NCBI GenBank assembly: GCA_016702545.1
Contig: JADJDT010000008.1
Location: 186,001-250,000 of the forward strand
DNA length: 64,000 nt
Direction of reading: 5' to 3'
DNA from: Pseudomonadota bacterium
GTDB taxonomy: Bacteria; Myxococcota_A; Polyangia; GCA-2747355
Shown here: in pieces, positions 8,276 through 16,712 of the stretch
How positions within the stretch are numbered: the stretch's first letter is position 1
Layout: each line of letters opens with the position of its first letter
Translations under genes and position numbers: made by a program
Notes under the pieces: model-generated
What the model saw: the letters and a program-made list of their open reading frames with translations, nothing else
Database searches by the model: none
What the model was told of the DNA's origin: nothing

Positions 8276-9674
8276 CCGCCCGACCTGGGTCGTCCTCTGG
8301 GCGGCCGCGGCGCTGCTCTGCGGGCCGCTGGCGTTGCCGGCCCGCGCCGGACCGGTAGGGACGATCTTCTCCGGGGCCGCGGCGGCCGATCCGGCGGCGG
8401 TCTATTGGAACCCCGCGGCGATGACGCTGCTCGAGGGTACGCGTACGCTCTTCTACGCGGGCGCCTTCACCACCAGCGTGCGCTATCAGCGGTCGAGCCC
8501 GAGTCTCCTCGACGGCTCGATTTACCCGGAGGCGCGCTTCACGATCGCCAGCGCGCGGCCGACCTTCGCGCTGGTGACCGACGCCGGCCTCCGCGATTGG
8601 CGCTTCGGGCTCAGCTTTGGCATCCCGACCATCGACGGCGTCAAGTGGTCCTACTCCTATCAGGGTCGCCCCTCGTCGACGCGCTATCACGGGCTCGATC
8701 CGCTCTTCGGCGAGCTGCTGATCACGACCGCCGCGGCCTATCGCCTCGCGCCCTGGTTGTCGCTGGCGCTCGGCTTCGATGTCGCTGGCGTGCTACTGCG
8801 GCACCGCGTCGTGATCGACTTCGGCGCGCGCACCAACGAGCTGATCTGCGCGCGGCTCGGTGTGCAGAGCTGTGTCATCAACGCGCCCTTCGCTCGCGAG
8901 GACCCCGGCAACGACGGCCGCGTGGCGGTGGACGGCTTCGGCTGGGGCGTGGGGCTGACCGCCGGTGCCCTGCTGGAGCCCGCGCCGTGGCTGCGGCTCG
9001 GGCTCGGGGTGCATCAGAACGCGGGCGAGGTGCAGATCCCCGCCGAGACGACGGTGCAGGTGCCGCCGGCGATCGCCAGCTTCGTCGCCCAGAGCCTGCC
9101 GGGTGTGGCGCTGCCACCGCTGCGCGCGCACGCGGACGTGGCGGTCCGGGTGCCGGTGATCGTGACGGCGGGCGTCGCGGTGTTACCGGTGCAGCGCCTC
9201 GAGCTGGGCCTCGACCTGCACTGGATGAACCTCTCGGCCACGCAGACGATCGTCGGCGTGGTGCGGCGCAGCACCACCGAGCTGATCGAGGACGTCGTGC
9301 TGACGCGCGGGCGCTCCGACTTCTATCTGCTGGCGTTGCGCGGCGCCTACCGCGTCCTGCCCAACTTCACGACGGCGCTGCGGCTCGAGTACGGGACCAA
9401 CACGCGACCCGAGGAGTTCGTCACGCCGACGAGCATCGACGCGGACCGCATCGTGCTCAGCGCCGGGGTCGGCTGGCAGCTGCTGCCGTGGTTGCGCCTC
9501 TACGGCGAGTTCTCGCACTTCGTGATCTTCGCGCGCGACGTCAACGTCAGCCGCTTCGCCCCCAACGCCAATCCGACGACGGCCGTCGAGCAGAGCTTCG
9601 ATCTGCCGTCGCCGACCGGGCGCTATGTGCCGTCGGCGGACGCGCTCGGTGTTGGGGTGGAGCTGGGGTTCTGA
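8211..9674 (+). CDS. Outer-membrane beta-barrel, OmpP1/FadL/TodX family
   Basis: The 487-residue protein shows the FadL/TodX signature after the signal peptide: a Gly-Ala-rich hatch segment with ADPAAVYWNPAAMTLLEG, then many alternating strands ending in an aromatic, VGVELGF. Such barrels carry hydrophobic compounds across the outer membrane. The start is uncertain because no ATG lies near the signal peptide. GTG at 8211 gives a signal peptide with core WAAAALLCGPLALPARA, while TTG at 8178 is also open. Either start overlaps the 3' end of the BPI-like gene, suggesting coupling. The 3' end overlaps the convergent ferredoxin gene by 52 bases. Confidence 0.8.
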   Translation: MRSGAGAAGEQAILAPAALTASRPTWVVLWAAAALLCGPLALPARAGPVGTIFSGAAAADPAAVYWNPAAMTLLEGTRTLFYAGAFTTSVRYQRSSPSLLDGSIYPEARFTIASARPTFALVTDAGLRDWRFGLSFGIPTIDGVKWSYSYQGRPSSTRYHGLDPLFGELLITTAAAYRLAPWLSLALGFDVAGVLLRHRVVIDFGARTNELICARLGVQSCVINAPFAREDPGNDGRVAVDGFGWGVGLTAGALLEPAPWLRLGLGVHQNAGEVQIPAETTVQVPPAIASFVAQSLPGVALPPLRAHADVAVRVPVIVTAGVAVLPVQRLELGLDLHWMNLSATQTIVGVVRRSTTELIEDVVLTRGRSDFYLLALRGAYRVLPNFTTALRLEYGTNTRPEEFVTPTSIDADRIVLSAGVGWQLLPWLRLYGEFSHFVIFARDVNVSRFAPNANPTTAVEQSFDLPSPTGRYVPSADALGVGVELGF

Positions 9675-10117
9675 GGCGGCGTCAGCGGACCGCGGGCGAA
9701 GACGTGCTCCAGCAGCTCGAGGCCGCCGAGCAGGTGCTGCTGGATGATCCGCTCCATCACCTCGACGGTCACCCCGTGGTACCAGGTGCCCTCGGGGTAG
9801 ACCACGCAGATCGGCCCCTGCTCGCAGATGCGGAGGCAATCGACCTTGTTGCGGAGCACGCGACCGCGGCCCGCCGGGGTGGCCGCCACCGCGGGGGCAG
9901 CGACCGCCGCGTCGCCGGCCCGGCTGGGCGGGGTGCCGCTGAGCCCGAGCTCGTGCAGGCGCCGTTTGAGGTAGGCCCAGACGCGCTGGCCCTCCTCGCG
10001 CGTCGCGCAGCGCGCCACCGTGGGCGCCGCACAGAGCAGCACGTGGCGCTGGTTGTTGCCGAGCGCCAGCGCGCGCGCGATGCCCTCCAGGCCTGGCCTA
10101 TCCAGTGCCGCCGCCAT
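9623..10117 (-). CDS. Thioredoxin-like [2Fe-2S] ferredoxin domain protein
   Basis: The 164-residue protein matches the thioredoxin-fold [2Fe-2S] ferredoxins (Shethna/NuoE-like). A first Cys pair lies in HVLLCAAPTVARC, and a second Cys pair in VDCLRICEQGPICVVYPEG is followed by W-Y-H-G-V and an I-x-Q-H-L-x-G-G end. The four cluster ligands are in the usual order. An Ala-rich insert separates the two halves. Function is likely electron transfer in the cytoplasm with an unknown partner. The ATG at 10117 is 4 bases after the stop of the Tex-like gene, indicating one transcript. The C-terminus overlaps the convergent FadL-like gene. Confidence 0.8.
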   Translation of the reverse strand: MAAALDRPGLEGIARALALGNNQRHVLLCAAPTVARCATREEGQRVWAYLKRRLHELGLSGTPPSRAGDAAVAAPAVAATPAGRGRVLRNKVDCLRICEQGPICVVYPEGTWYHGVTVEVMERIIQQHLLGGLELLEHVFARGPLTPPQNPSSTPTPSASADGT

Positions 10118-10121
10118 CGCG

Positions 10122-11849
10122 CTACTTCTTGAACAGGCGTTCGAGGTTGGCCAAGGCGGCGGCCCGGGTGCCGGGCCGGGCGCGCGCGCCACCGGCGTCG
10201 CCCGCGCGCGTGGCGCCACCCTCGGCGGGGCCCTTGCGCGCCTGCGTGCGCAGGCTCATGGCGATGCGCCCCCGCGCCGCGTCGACCGACAGCACGCGCG
10301 CCGTGACCTGCTGTCCGATCGTGACCACCTCGGTCGGGTTGCTGACGAACTCGTCGGAGAGCTCGGAGACGTGGACCAGCCCCTCCTGGGCCAAGCCGAT
10401 CGAGATGAAGGCGCCGAAGTGCGAGATGTTGGTCACGACGCCGTGGACCGTCATGCCGCCGCGCAGATCAGCGAGCGACCGCACCATGGGGTTGAGTCGC
10501 GCGATGCTCGCGTTGCCCCGCGCCACCGGGACCCCGGGCTGCATCGGCCGCGCCCGCCGGCGCTCGAGGCGCGAGAGCTCGATGGTCTCCGTCAGCGCCG
10601 CCCGCAGCCGGTCCGCGTCGAGGTCGCTCTGGTACTCGGCGAGCCCGATGCCCACCGGATCGACGGCGCACCATTCCTTGAAGGGGTCGAGGGCGCGGCG
10701 CGCGATCACCAGCGCCGAGGCGACCGCCGTGCTGAGGCGCAAGGGTGGTTGGACCAGCGGCTGACGGGCCTCGGCCAAGGCGGCCGGGCGGACCCGGACG
10801 AGCTGCAGCCCGGCCGCGTTGCAGGGCGCCTCGACGCTGTTGAGCAGCTCGGCGACCGGCGTGCTGGTCGGCAGCACCACCTGCGTCACGGCATGCTCCT
10901 GGAGCAGCGCGATCGCCTTCTCCTGCCATGGGCCCTGGGCCTTGAGCACGCGCTGCGCGATCAGGTCGCCGTCGCGCTCGGCGACCACCACCGCCACGGT
11001 CGGCGCTCCGCCCGAGAGCAGGTAGAGCGCGCCGACGCGCCGCGTCTGCAGCGGGGCCGTGCGCAGCAGGCCGTTGAGGCTCTCGCAGGCCGCCTGGATC
11101 GCCTCCTGCTCGGCCTCCTGGTCGAGCAGCGCCAGCACGCGCCGCGGCAGGTCGTCGAGCACCAGCTCCTCGAGCAGCGAGCTGTCACTGCGTTCGCTGA
11201 CGGTCGGGCCGAGGTGCGAGCGGTAGAGCGCCGTCTGCTCCAGCAGCGCCGCCGTGGGCAGCTCGAGCTCGAGGGCCAGCACCCGCGCGCGCTCACCGCG
11301 CCGCAGCGCCAGCCAGCGGTGCCCCGGCAGCTCACTCAGCGCCGTGGTCGTGCCGGCGAAGGCCTCGTAGGGGGCGGCCACCGGCGCGTCGGCGCTGAGC
11401 GCGCGGCAGCGGACCGCGCCCTGCTGGCGGGCCAGCCGCAGGCTCGCGCGCCAGAGCTCGACGCCCGCGAGCAGCGCCCGCAGCCAGGCCGGGTCTTCGA
11501 GCCCCTGCGCCGGCGGCACGAGCGCCGCCACGCGCACCAAGGCCTCGAGCTCGTCCGGGGTCTCGGTGGCGTCCAGCGCCGTCGGGGGCAGCGGCGGCTG
11601 ACCGACCTCTTGGCGGCGCTGTTCGAGCTGGCCGCGGCGTTGGCGCCAGGCGCGCCAGGCGCGGCAGCTGGTGGCGAGCCGGCGCAGCGCCTCGACGGGC
11701 AGGTGGCCGAACTCGTCGCCGTAGTGGCTCAAGAGGTCCGCCACCGAATGACCGCGGCCGGTCAGCGTGGCCGCTTGCTCGGCCAGGATCTCGGACAGCC
11801 CGTCGAGCTCGGTGGCCCGGGTGGCCTGAAGGAAGCGCCAGAAGCTCAT
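10122..11849 (-). CDS. Divergent Tex-like S1 RNA-binding protein
   Basis: The 575-residue protein follows the plan of the transcription accessory protein Tex but is shorter than the usual 700-780 residues. The N-terminal helical region (ATLTGRGHSVADLL, ALRRLATSCRAW) and the central region resemble Tex-N and YqgF-like parts. The phrase ARRALDPFKEWCAVDPVGIG matches the region after the YqgF-like domain. The helix-hairpin-helix block normally present there is largely missing, and the chain goes almost straight to a C-terminal S1 domain (about residues 480-550, VVTNISHFGAFISIGLAQEG). It probably binds RNA or the transcription machinery. It sits between pssA and the ferredoxin gene with gaps of 4 bases on both sides. 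Confidence 0.72.
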   Translation of the reverse strand: MSFWRFLQATRATELDGLSEILAEQAATLTGRGHSVADLLSHYGDEFGHLPVEALRRLATSCRAWRAWRQRRGQLEQRRQEVGQPPLPPTALDATETPDELEALVRVAALVPPAQGLEDPAWLRALLAGVELWRASLRLARQQGAVRCRALSADAPVAAPYEAFAGTTTALSELPGHRWLALRRGERARVLALELELPTAALLEQTALYRSHLGPTVSERSDSSLLEELVLDDLPRRVLALLDQEAEQEAIQAACESLNGLLRTAPLQTRRVGALYLLSGGAPTVAVVVAERDGDLIAQRVLKAQGPWQEKAIALLQEHAVTQVVLPTSTPVAELLNSVEAPCNAAGLQLVRVRPAALAEARQPLVQPPLRLSTAVASALVIARRALDPFKEWCAVDPVGIGLAEYQSDLDADRLRAALTETIELSRLERRRARPMQPGVPVARGNASIARLNPMVRSLADLRGGMTVHGVVTNISHFGAFISIGLAQEGLVHVSELSDEFVSNPTEVVTIGQQVTARVLSVDAARGRIAMSLRTQARKGPAEGGATRAGDAGGARARPGTRAAALANLERLFKK

Positions 11850-11853
11850 CGTC

Positions 11854-12774
11854 TCAGCTACTGCCGTCGCGGGGTTGAGGGTTGGCGGCGTCAGCGGCCT
11901 CCGACGGGGAGACCGGCCGCTCGAAGCCCAGCGCGCGCAGGATGTCCGTCTCGTCCTCGAGGACTTCCAGCTCGTCGCGGGTCAAAGGCTCGCCGGCGGC
12001 CAGCTTGGCCTCGCGGCGTTCGCGGCGGCGCTCGGCCGCGTAGTGATAGACCTCTTCGGTCAGGCCCAGCGCCAGATAGCACGAAATCAGGAACACGAAG
12101 ACGAAGGAGGCCGGCAGCCCGGCGATGATGATGGCGCAGCTCAGGGCGATCAGGAAGAGCAGCCCGAGCGTGCGCTTGGTCAGGCGGATGTCCTTGAAGC
12201 TGCGAAAGCGCACGCGGCTGACCATCAGGTAGGCCAGGATCACGACCAGCGTGGCGAGCGCGCTCTGGCCGACCGCGAGGTAGTGCCCACCGATGCGGTA
12301 GTGCACGACGACCAGCGCGACGATCATCGAGGCGGCGGCCGGCGTCGGCAGGCCGAGGAAGTAGCGGCCGGCCTTGCCCTGCTGCTCGTGCCGCGTCAGC
12401 ACGTTGAAGCGTGCCAAGCGCAGGGCCGCCGCGGCGACGAAGAGGAAGGAGATGAAGACCCCCGCCATGCCGAAGCGCGTCAGACCCCACTTGTAGACCA
12501 GCATCGCCGGAGCCGCGCCGAACGAGATCACATCGGCCAGCGAGTCGAGCTGCAGGCCGAGCTCGCTCTGCGTGCGGGTGAGGCGGGCCACGCGGCCGTC
12601 GAAGAGATCGAAGAAGAAGCCGAAGCAGATCGCCAGGGCGGCCTCGTAGAGCTCCTCGATGCGCACGGCCCCCGCGCAGCGCGTCAGCGCGAAGAAGCCG
12701 CAGAAGACATTGGCCAGCGTGAACAGATTGGGCAGGATGAAATACGTCTTCCGCAGCTTCATCGGCACGTTCAT
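11854..12774 (-). CDS. pssA: CDP-diacylglycerol--serine O-phosphatidyltransferase
   Basis: The 306-residue membrane enzyme transfers phosphatidyl from CDP-diacylglycerol to serine, the step toward phosphatidylserine and phosphatidylethanolamine. The CDP-alcohol phosphotransferase signature D-G-x2-A-R-x8-G-x3-D-x3-D is complete in FDGRVARL...GLQLDSLADVISFG. Six or more hydrophobic segments follow. The ATG at 12774 gives the typical short N-terminus leading to LPNLFTLANVFCGF; a TTG at 12798 would add 8 residues. The C-terminal 60 residues form a charged tail (ERRRERREAKLAAGEP) beyond the last helix, longer than in many homologues. It lies just upstream of the Tex-like gene. Confidence 0.9.
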   Translation of the reverse strand: MNVPMKLRKTYFILPNLFTLANVFCGFFALTRCAGAVRIEELYEAALAICFGFFFDLFDGRVARLTRTQSELGLQLDSLADVISFGAAPAMLVYKWGLTRFGMAGVFISFLFVAAAALRLARFNVLTRHEQQGKAGRYFLGLPTPAAASMIVALVVVHYRIGGHYLAVGQSALATLVVILAYLMVSRVRFRSFKDIRLTKRTLGLLFLIALSCAIIIAGLPASFVFVFLISCYLALGLTEEVYHYAAERRRERREAKLAAGEPLTRDELEVLEDETDILRALGFERPVSPSEAADAANPQPRDGSS

Positions 12775-12799
12775 CGGCCTCGCCCCGCTCCTGGTCAAG

Positions 12800-13237
12800 C
12801 TACAACAGCCCCTGGCCCGGGGCGCGCGCCCGGCGCTGCCGAAGGAGGACGCCCAGCGGCCAGACCAGCGCGGCGGCGTCGGCCACGCGGATCAGCGCCA
12901 AGGGCCACGGCGTCCACAGCCCGCCCACCTGCTGTAGCACGGCGTTGACCGCAAGTTCGAGCGCGAAACACGCCAGCACCAGCAGCGTGGCCGCGACCCA
13001 GGGGCGCGCGACGAGCAAGGGGCCGACCACCCAGGCCACCGGCAGCAGCCCAAGGAGCTTGCTGCCGTCGAGCGCGAGCGCGCCGAGCGCCAGCTGGAGC
13101 CACGGTGAGAGCTGTTCGACGCCCCGCCGCGCGGCCCAGCCCAGCAGCCGCCCGGCGAGCGTCGCGTGCACGAGATAGGCCGCCAGCGTGCCGAAGAGCA
13201 GCAAGCTCGCCTCGCGGGCCAGCAGGCGGAGGTTCAT
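12800..13237 (-). CDS. Small membrane protein of unknown function
   Basis: The 145-residue protein has about four predicted membrane helices (LLLFGTLAAYLVHATLAG; LALGALALDGSKLLGLLPVAW; ATLLVLACFALELAVNAVLQ; ALIRVADAAALVWPLGVLL) and a basic C-terminus. No family was recognised. Its start overlaps the truA stop in an ATGA junction, and pssA follows 25 bases after its stop. It therefore probably belongs to one transcript with truA and pssA. The position next to a phospholipid synthase hints at an envelope role, but this is inference. Confidence 0.6.
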   Translation of the reverse strand: MNLRLLAREASLLLFGTLAAYLVHATLAGRLLGWAARRGVEQLSPWLQLALGALALDGSKLLGLLPVAWVVGPLLVARPWVAATLLVLACFALELAVNAVLQQVGGLWTPWPLALIRVADAAALVWPLGVLLRQRRARAPGQGLL

Positions 13238-13974
13238 AGCAGGTGGACCTTGACCAGCGCGAGGCCGTGCGCCGGGGCGGTCGGGCCCGCGCGCCGCCGA
13301 TCGCCGTCGCGCAGCAACTCACCGATGATCGCCGGGGACATCCGGCCGCGCCCGATCTCGACCAGCGTCCCGGCGATGATGCGCACCATGTTCTTGAGGA
13401 AGGCCGTGCCCTCGATGTCGAGCAGCAGGCCCGGCCCCTCGACGCTGCTGACGCTGGCGCGATGGAGCGTGCGGTGGGTATCGAGGCGATCGCAGTCGGC
13501 GGCGCGAAACGCGGCGAAGTCGTGCTGGCCGACCAGGGACCAGGCCGCGACCGCCATCGCCGTGGCGTCGAGCCGCCCGCGCAGGTGCCAGGCGTGGCCG
13601 CTCAAGGGCGCCTGCAACGCGCGGGCGTTGTGGATCGTGTAGCGGTAGTGCTTGCCGGCGCTGTCGCGGCGCGCGTCGAAGTCCGGATCGACGTCCTCGG
13701 CGCTGCGGACGACGATATCGGGCGGCAGCAGTCCGTTGAGGCCGTGCAGCAGCGCCGCGCAGGGCAGGGCGCTGTCGGTCTTGAAGTTGGCCACCTGCCC
13801 CAGGGCATGCACGCCGGCGTCGGTGCGGCCGGCGCCGCGCAGGCGACAGGGGCGCTGGGTGAGTTGCAGCAGGCGCGCCTCGATCGCGCCCTGCACCGTG
13901 GGTTGGACGGGCTGCAGCTGCCAGCCGTGATACGCGGTGCCATCGTAGGCGATGGTCAGGCGGATATTACGCAT
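13234..13974 (-). CDS. truA: tRNA pseudouridine synthase A
   Basis: The 246-residue enzyme converts uridines 38-40 of the tRNA anticodon stem to pseudouridine. The start IRLTIAYDGTAYHGWQ, the catalytic motif GAGRTDAGVHALGQVA (Asp near residue 52), the GKHYRYTI block and the ending FLKNMVRIIAGTLVEIGRG are all typical, and the length is normal. The ATG at 13974 is the only sensible start. Its stop overlaps the start of the small membrane protein gene. Confidence 0.95.
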   Translation of the reverse strand: MRNIRLTIAYDGTAYHGWQLQPVQPTVQGAIEARLLQLTQRPCRLRGAGRTDAGVHALGQVANFKTDSALPCAALLHGLNGLLPPDIVVRSAEDVDPDFDARRDSAGKHYRYTIHNARALQAPLSGHAWHLRGRLDATAMAVAAWSLVGQHDFAAFRAADCDRLDTHRTLHRASVSSVEGPGLLLDIEGTAFLKNMVRIIAGTLVEIGRGRMSPAIIGELLRDGDRRRAGPTAPAHGLALVKVHLL

Positions 13975-14004
13975 CGTCGCGCCGAGGACTGCCGCCGGCA
14001 GGCT

Positions 14005-14167
14005 CCTAGCCGAAACCAGCGCGCCAGAGCGGTCGGAGAATGTTTTGGGCCTGGCCGAGCCGACAGGCGAGCGTTATGGGAGTGAATCGCGGGGCAGTCC
14101 GCGGCGCACCGGAGCGGAGCCCCGGTAACGATGATCGGCTGGCGCAGCGCGGGACGACTGGCTTGGC
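14005..14167. repeat. Degenerate palindromic element between the MXAN_2562-like gene and truA
   Basis: This spacer holds a diverged copy of the hairpin element at 20781-20963. Bases 14056-14080 match bases 20887-20911 exactly in the opposite orientation over 25 bp. To its left, CCGAAACCA and GTTTTGGGCC correspond to the arms of the outer hairpin of the other copy. A further short motif (GCACCGGAGCGGAGC, near 14111) recurs in the element at 38822-38965. No gene is seen here. Confidence 0.6.
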
Positions 14168-14968
14168 CTAAAACTCGAAGGCGATGCCCGCCGAGAAGGT
14201 CGTGTCGCCCACATCGGGCAGTCGCTTGGACTCGACGTGGACCAGCTCGCCGAAGAGGTAGCTGTGGTTGACGCCATAGTCAGCATCGAGTCTGCGAGCG
14301 GCGCTCGGCTCGAGCGCGTCCAGCCGTAGGGCCAGCCCACCCGCCAGCTGCCAGCCGAGGTTGCCGCCCTGGCCGCGCAGCGCGGTCGTGCCCCCCGGCG
14401 GGGTGGCGGTCGAGACGCTGCCGCTGCCATTGCGCATCCACCACAGCGTGTAGTTGAGGCCCCCCTTGAAGTAGGGGACGAGCGGCACGTTGAGCCGGTC
14501 GGCCAGCACGTCGAAGCGGTAGATCAGCAGCGCGGCGAGCGGCACCAGCGTCAGGCGCGTGCTATCGCCGCTCACGCGATTGGCGCTGCCGGCGCACGAG
14601 ACCTGGGCCGGGTCCGTCGCGTCGCCCTGGCGGCAGGCCGCGGCCGCCTTCGAGTAGTAGCCCGCGGAGCCGCCGATCGCGATGCTGCCGAAGCCGCGCC
14701 AGAGCTGGACGTCGAACTCGGTCTGCCAGAGCACGGCGCTGCCGCCGCCGAAGAGGTCGGCGAAGGGCGTGGCCGTCGTCCCCTTGCTCGCGAACTCGCT
14801 GTCGAGATCGGGGCTGTAGGGGCCCAGCTTCAGCTCCAAGGCGAACGACTGCGGCGAGGCATAGGAGCGCCTTGGCGTGTCGGCCCGCGCGGCCGTCAGC
14901 GGCAGCGCCAGCGCGCCGCAGGCGAAACTGAGCAACGCTACCTGAGCGCGGCGGAGCTGGCCCTTCAT
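14168..14968 (-). CDS. Outer-membrane beta-barrel protein (MXAN_2562-like)
   Basis: The 266-residue exported protein has a signal peptide (core VALLSFACGALALPLTA, cleavage after ARA) and then FALELKLGPYSPDLDSE, followed by alternating strands and an ending SAGIAFEF typical of outer-membrane barrels. The order and start motif resemble the M. xanthus MXAN_2562 barrel family, whose neighbour is an anchored MXAN_2561-type protein, as found here directly upstream. The family name rests on memory of that gene pair. The ATG at 14968 overlaps the stop of the upstream gene by 4 bases. Function is unknown. Confidence 0.65.
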   Translation of the reverse strand: MKGQLRRAQVALLSFACGALALPLTAARADTPRRSYASPQSFALELKLGPYSPDLDSEFASKGTTATPFADLFGGGSAVLWQTEFDVQLWRGFGSIAIGGSAGYYSKAAAACRQGDATDPAQVSCAGSANRVSGDSTRLTLVPLAALLIYRFDVLADRLNVPLVPYFKGGLNYTLWWMRNGSGSVSTATPPGGTTALRGQGGNLGWQLAGGLALRLDALEPSAARRLDADYGVNHSYLFGELVHVESKRLPDVGDTTFSAGIAFEF

Positions 14969-16434
14969 CCTCGCCTCCCCTGGCGCGCCGCCCGCCGCTG
15001 CGAGCGCCGCTGTCCGCGGGCCAGGGCCAGCAGCAGCAGCGCGCCGCCGACCAGCAGCAGCGTGACGCCGCCGCGGGTGTGGGCCGCCGTGGCGCAGCCG
15101 TAACCGCCCCTGGCCTTGCCGCCCTGCGCGAGATAGCGCTCCCAGAGGTCCTGGGTGGCCACGGGGGTGGTCGTGCCCAGGTCGACCGGCGCGCTGGTAT
15201 TGCCGGCGCGATCGACAGCCACGACGTAGAAGCGATAGGCCTGGCCGTCGGTCAGCCCCGTGATCGAGAGGGAACCCGGCGCGACGCTGTCCGAGCAGAC
15301 GTAGAGCGGATTCTCGAGCAGCCCGCTCGCGCTGCCGCTGCTGCCGTCGCTCACCGTGGCGGCCACGGCCGCGTCGCTGCGCGCCTCGGCGGCTCGCGCG
15401 TCGGCGATGCCCCCGTCGAGAGCCCTCGCATCGGTCGCGCCCCCGTCGGCCGCGCCGCCATCGCCCGAGGTCAGCGCGGCGCTGCTGACGCCGGCATCGG
15501 CGCTGCTCGCGCTGGCCGTCGAGCAGGCTGTCGCGGGGCTGCTGAAGATCGGCGTCTTGCTCGCCGTGCTGCGCCAGGGCCCGGCGATCGCGCCGTCGAC
15601 CAGGCGCGCGCAGAGCAGCTGGTAGCGCACGTCCTGCTCGCTGGTCGAGCCGGCCTTGAAGCTGACCGTGGCCAGGTTCTCTCCCCCGCTGGGGTCCGCG
15701 CTCTTCACGGGTGCGGTCGGCGGCTTGCCGTCGACCTCGTAGGCCAGGGCGGGTTCGAGCTTGCGCACCGCGGTCTGGTCTTGACCGACGTAGACCGTGA
15801 GGGCCAACGACTTGCGGTCGGGCGTGCAGCCGCCCGGCATCAGCTGGCGCACGGTGGCCTCGAAGACGATGTTCGTCTCCTGGTTGCCGATGCGACCCGA
15901 GCTCACCAGCACGCATTGATTCGCATCCTGGACGATGCGCTGCTCGGAATCGAGGCAGTTGGCGCCGGCGACCACGAAGTACGATTCGGTGGTGTTGCTG
16001 CGGTCGGTCGTGATCTCGATCTCGACGCGGACGCGCCGCCGATCGGCGGTGCACTCGCAGCGCACCTGATTGAAGAGCGTCTCGGTCGTCAGCTTGGTCT
16101 TGGTCGCCAGGTCGAGGGTCGCGTCGTCGAACCTGACCTCTCTGAATTGCTTGACGGCGAAGGTCGAGCTGCTCGTCTGCGCGGCCGCGGGGCCGAGCAG
16201 ACCCGCGAAGGCGGCGAGGCAGCCCAGACCGAGCGGCCACCAGCGGCCCAGCCGAGCGACAAGGGTCAGGACCCGATCGGCAATAAACTGATCATCGCGG
16301 CGTCGAGGCGCCCGCCGGGCAAGGCGCAGCGACGAAAGAATACTCCTGATATTCTGAGGAGCTGCAACGCTGCCCGGCGGGATGGATCGGCACCCCGATG
16401 GAGAGGTTATTTCCGAGCGGGTCCCAGGGCACAT
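14965..16434 (-). CDS. Exported, C-terminally anchored protein (MXAN_2561-like), start unresolved
   Basis: From about residue 70 of the open frame a signal peptide is seen (WWPLGLGCLAAFAGLLGPAAAQ). Cys-containing strands, an Ala-Asp-Gly-rich linker, a fibronectin-III-like domain (LTDGQAYRFYVVAVDRAGN) and a MYXO-CTERM-type end follow: G-C near ARGGYGC, helix GVTLLLVGGALLLLALA, then an Arg cluster. The only ATG is at 16434, on the far side of a palindromic element at 16269-16423 that the frame reads straight through. The 60 residues before the signal peptide therefore look like translated repeat. No ATG, GTG or TTG lies between the element and the signal peptide (an ATT is at 16284). The element may have displaced the original start. 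It is coupled by ATGA to the barrel gene downstream. Confidence 0.65.
   Translation of the reverse strand: MCPGTRSEITSPSGCRSIPPGSVAAPQNIRSILSSLRLARRAPRRRDDQFIADRVLTLVARLGRWWPLGLGCLAAFAGLLGPAAAQTSSSTFAVKQFREVRFDDATLDLATKTKLTTETLFNQVRCECTADRRRVRVEIEITTDRSNTTESYFVVAGANCLDSEQRIVQDANQCVLVSSGRIGNQETNIVFEATVRQLMPGGCTPDRKSLALTVYVGQDQTAVRKLEPALAYEVDGKPPTAPVKSADPSGGENLATVSFKAGSTSEQDVRYQLLCARLVDGAIAGPWRSTASKTPIFSSPATACSTASASSADAGVSSAALTSGDGGAADGGATDARALDGGIADARAAEARSDAAVAATVSDGSSGSASGLLENPLYVCSDSVAPGSLSITGLTDGQAYRFYVVAVDRAGNTSAPVDLGTTTPVATQDLWERYLAQGGKARGGYGCATAAHTRGGVTLLLVGGALLLLALARGQRRSQRRAARQGRRG
16269..16423. repeat. Long imperfect palindromic element
   Basis: The outer arms 16269-16287 and 16405-16423 pair at 16 of 19 positions. 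Inside, CCCGCCGGGC and GCCCGGCGGG pair again. Bases 16304-16327 (24 bp) are identical to the complement of 38922-38945, and 16372-16389 (18 bp) to the complement of 38842-38859. This is therefore a dispersed element with a variable centre. Confidence 0.75.
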
Positions 16435-16455
16435 ACGTCAATACCTCCCAATCGA

Positions 16456-16476
16456 GGGCCCTCGCGTCGAGGGCCC
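16456..16476. other. Short perfect hairpin
   Basis: A 9-bp stem (GGGCCCTCG with its complement) and a 3-base loop lie in the 278-base gap between the MXAN_2561-like gene and the DUF3943-like gene. No T-run follows on the minus strand, so a terminator role is uncertain. The rest of the gap shows nothing coding. Confidence 0.35.
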
Positions 16477-16712
16477 AAGCGCCCAGGGCGCGCACGGCCG
16501 ACGGGCACGGAGGGAGCCAATAGCACGAACGGGGCCAGCGGGGGAGGGCCCGGCCGCCGGCGAGATGCCAGCGTTTTTTCCTCCTTTCCCCGCACCTGGG
16601 AGCCCTCGGCGCCGGGGCGGCTTGCCATTCTGGCAGGCAGCGGAGGGCTGGGCGCGCCAGACAGTCACGGGGCGCGAGCCGGACTCGTCGAGCAGGGCGC
16701 CCGCCAGGGTGC

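Noticed and set aside
10020..12128. 702-codon plus-strand open frame
   Set aside because: Antisense to the Tex-like and pssA genes, with low-complexity Arg/Gln/Leu sequence.
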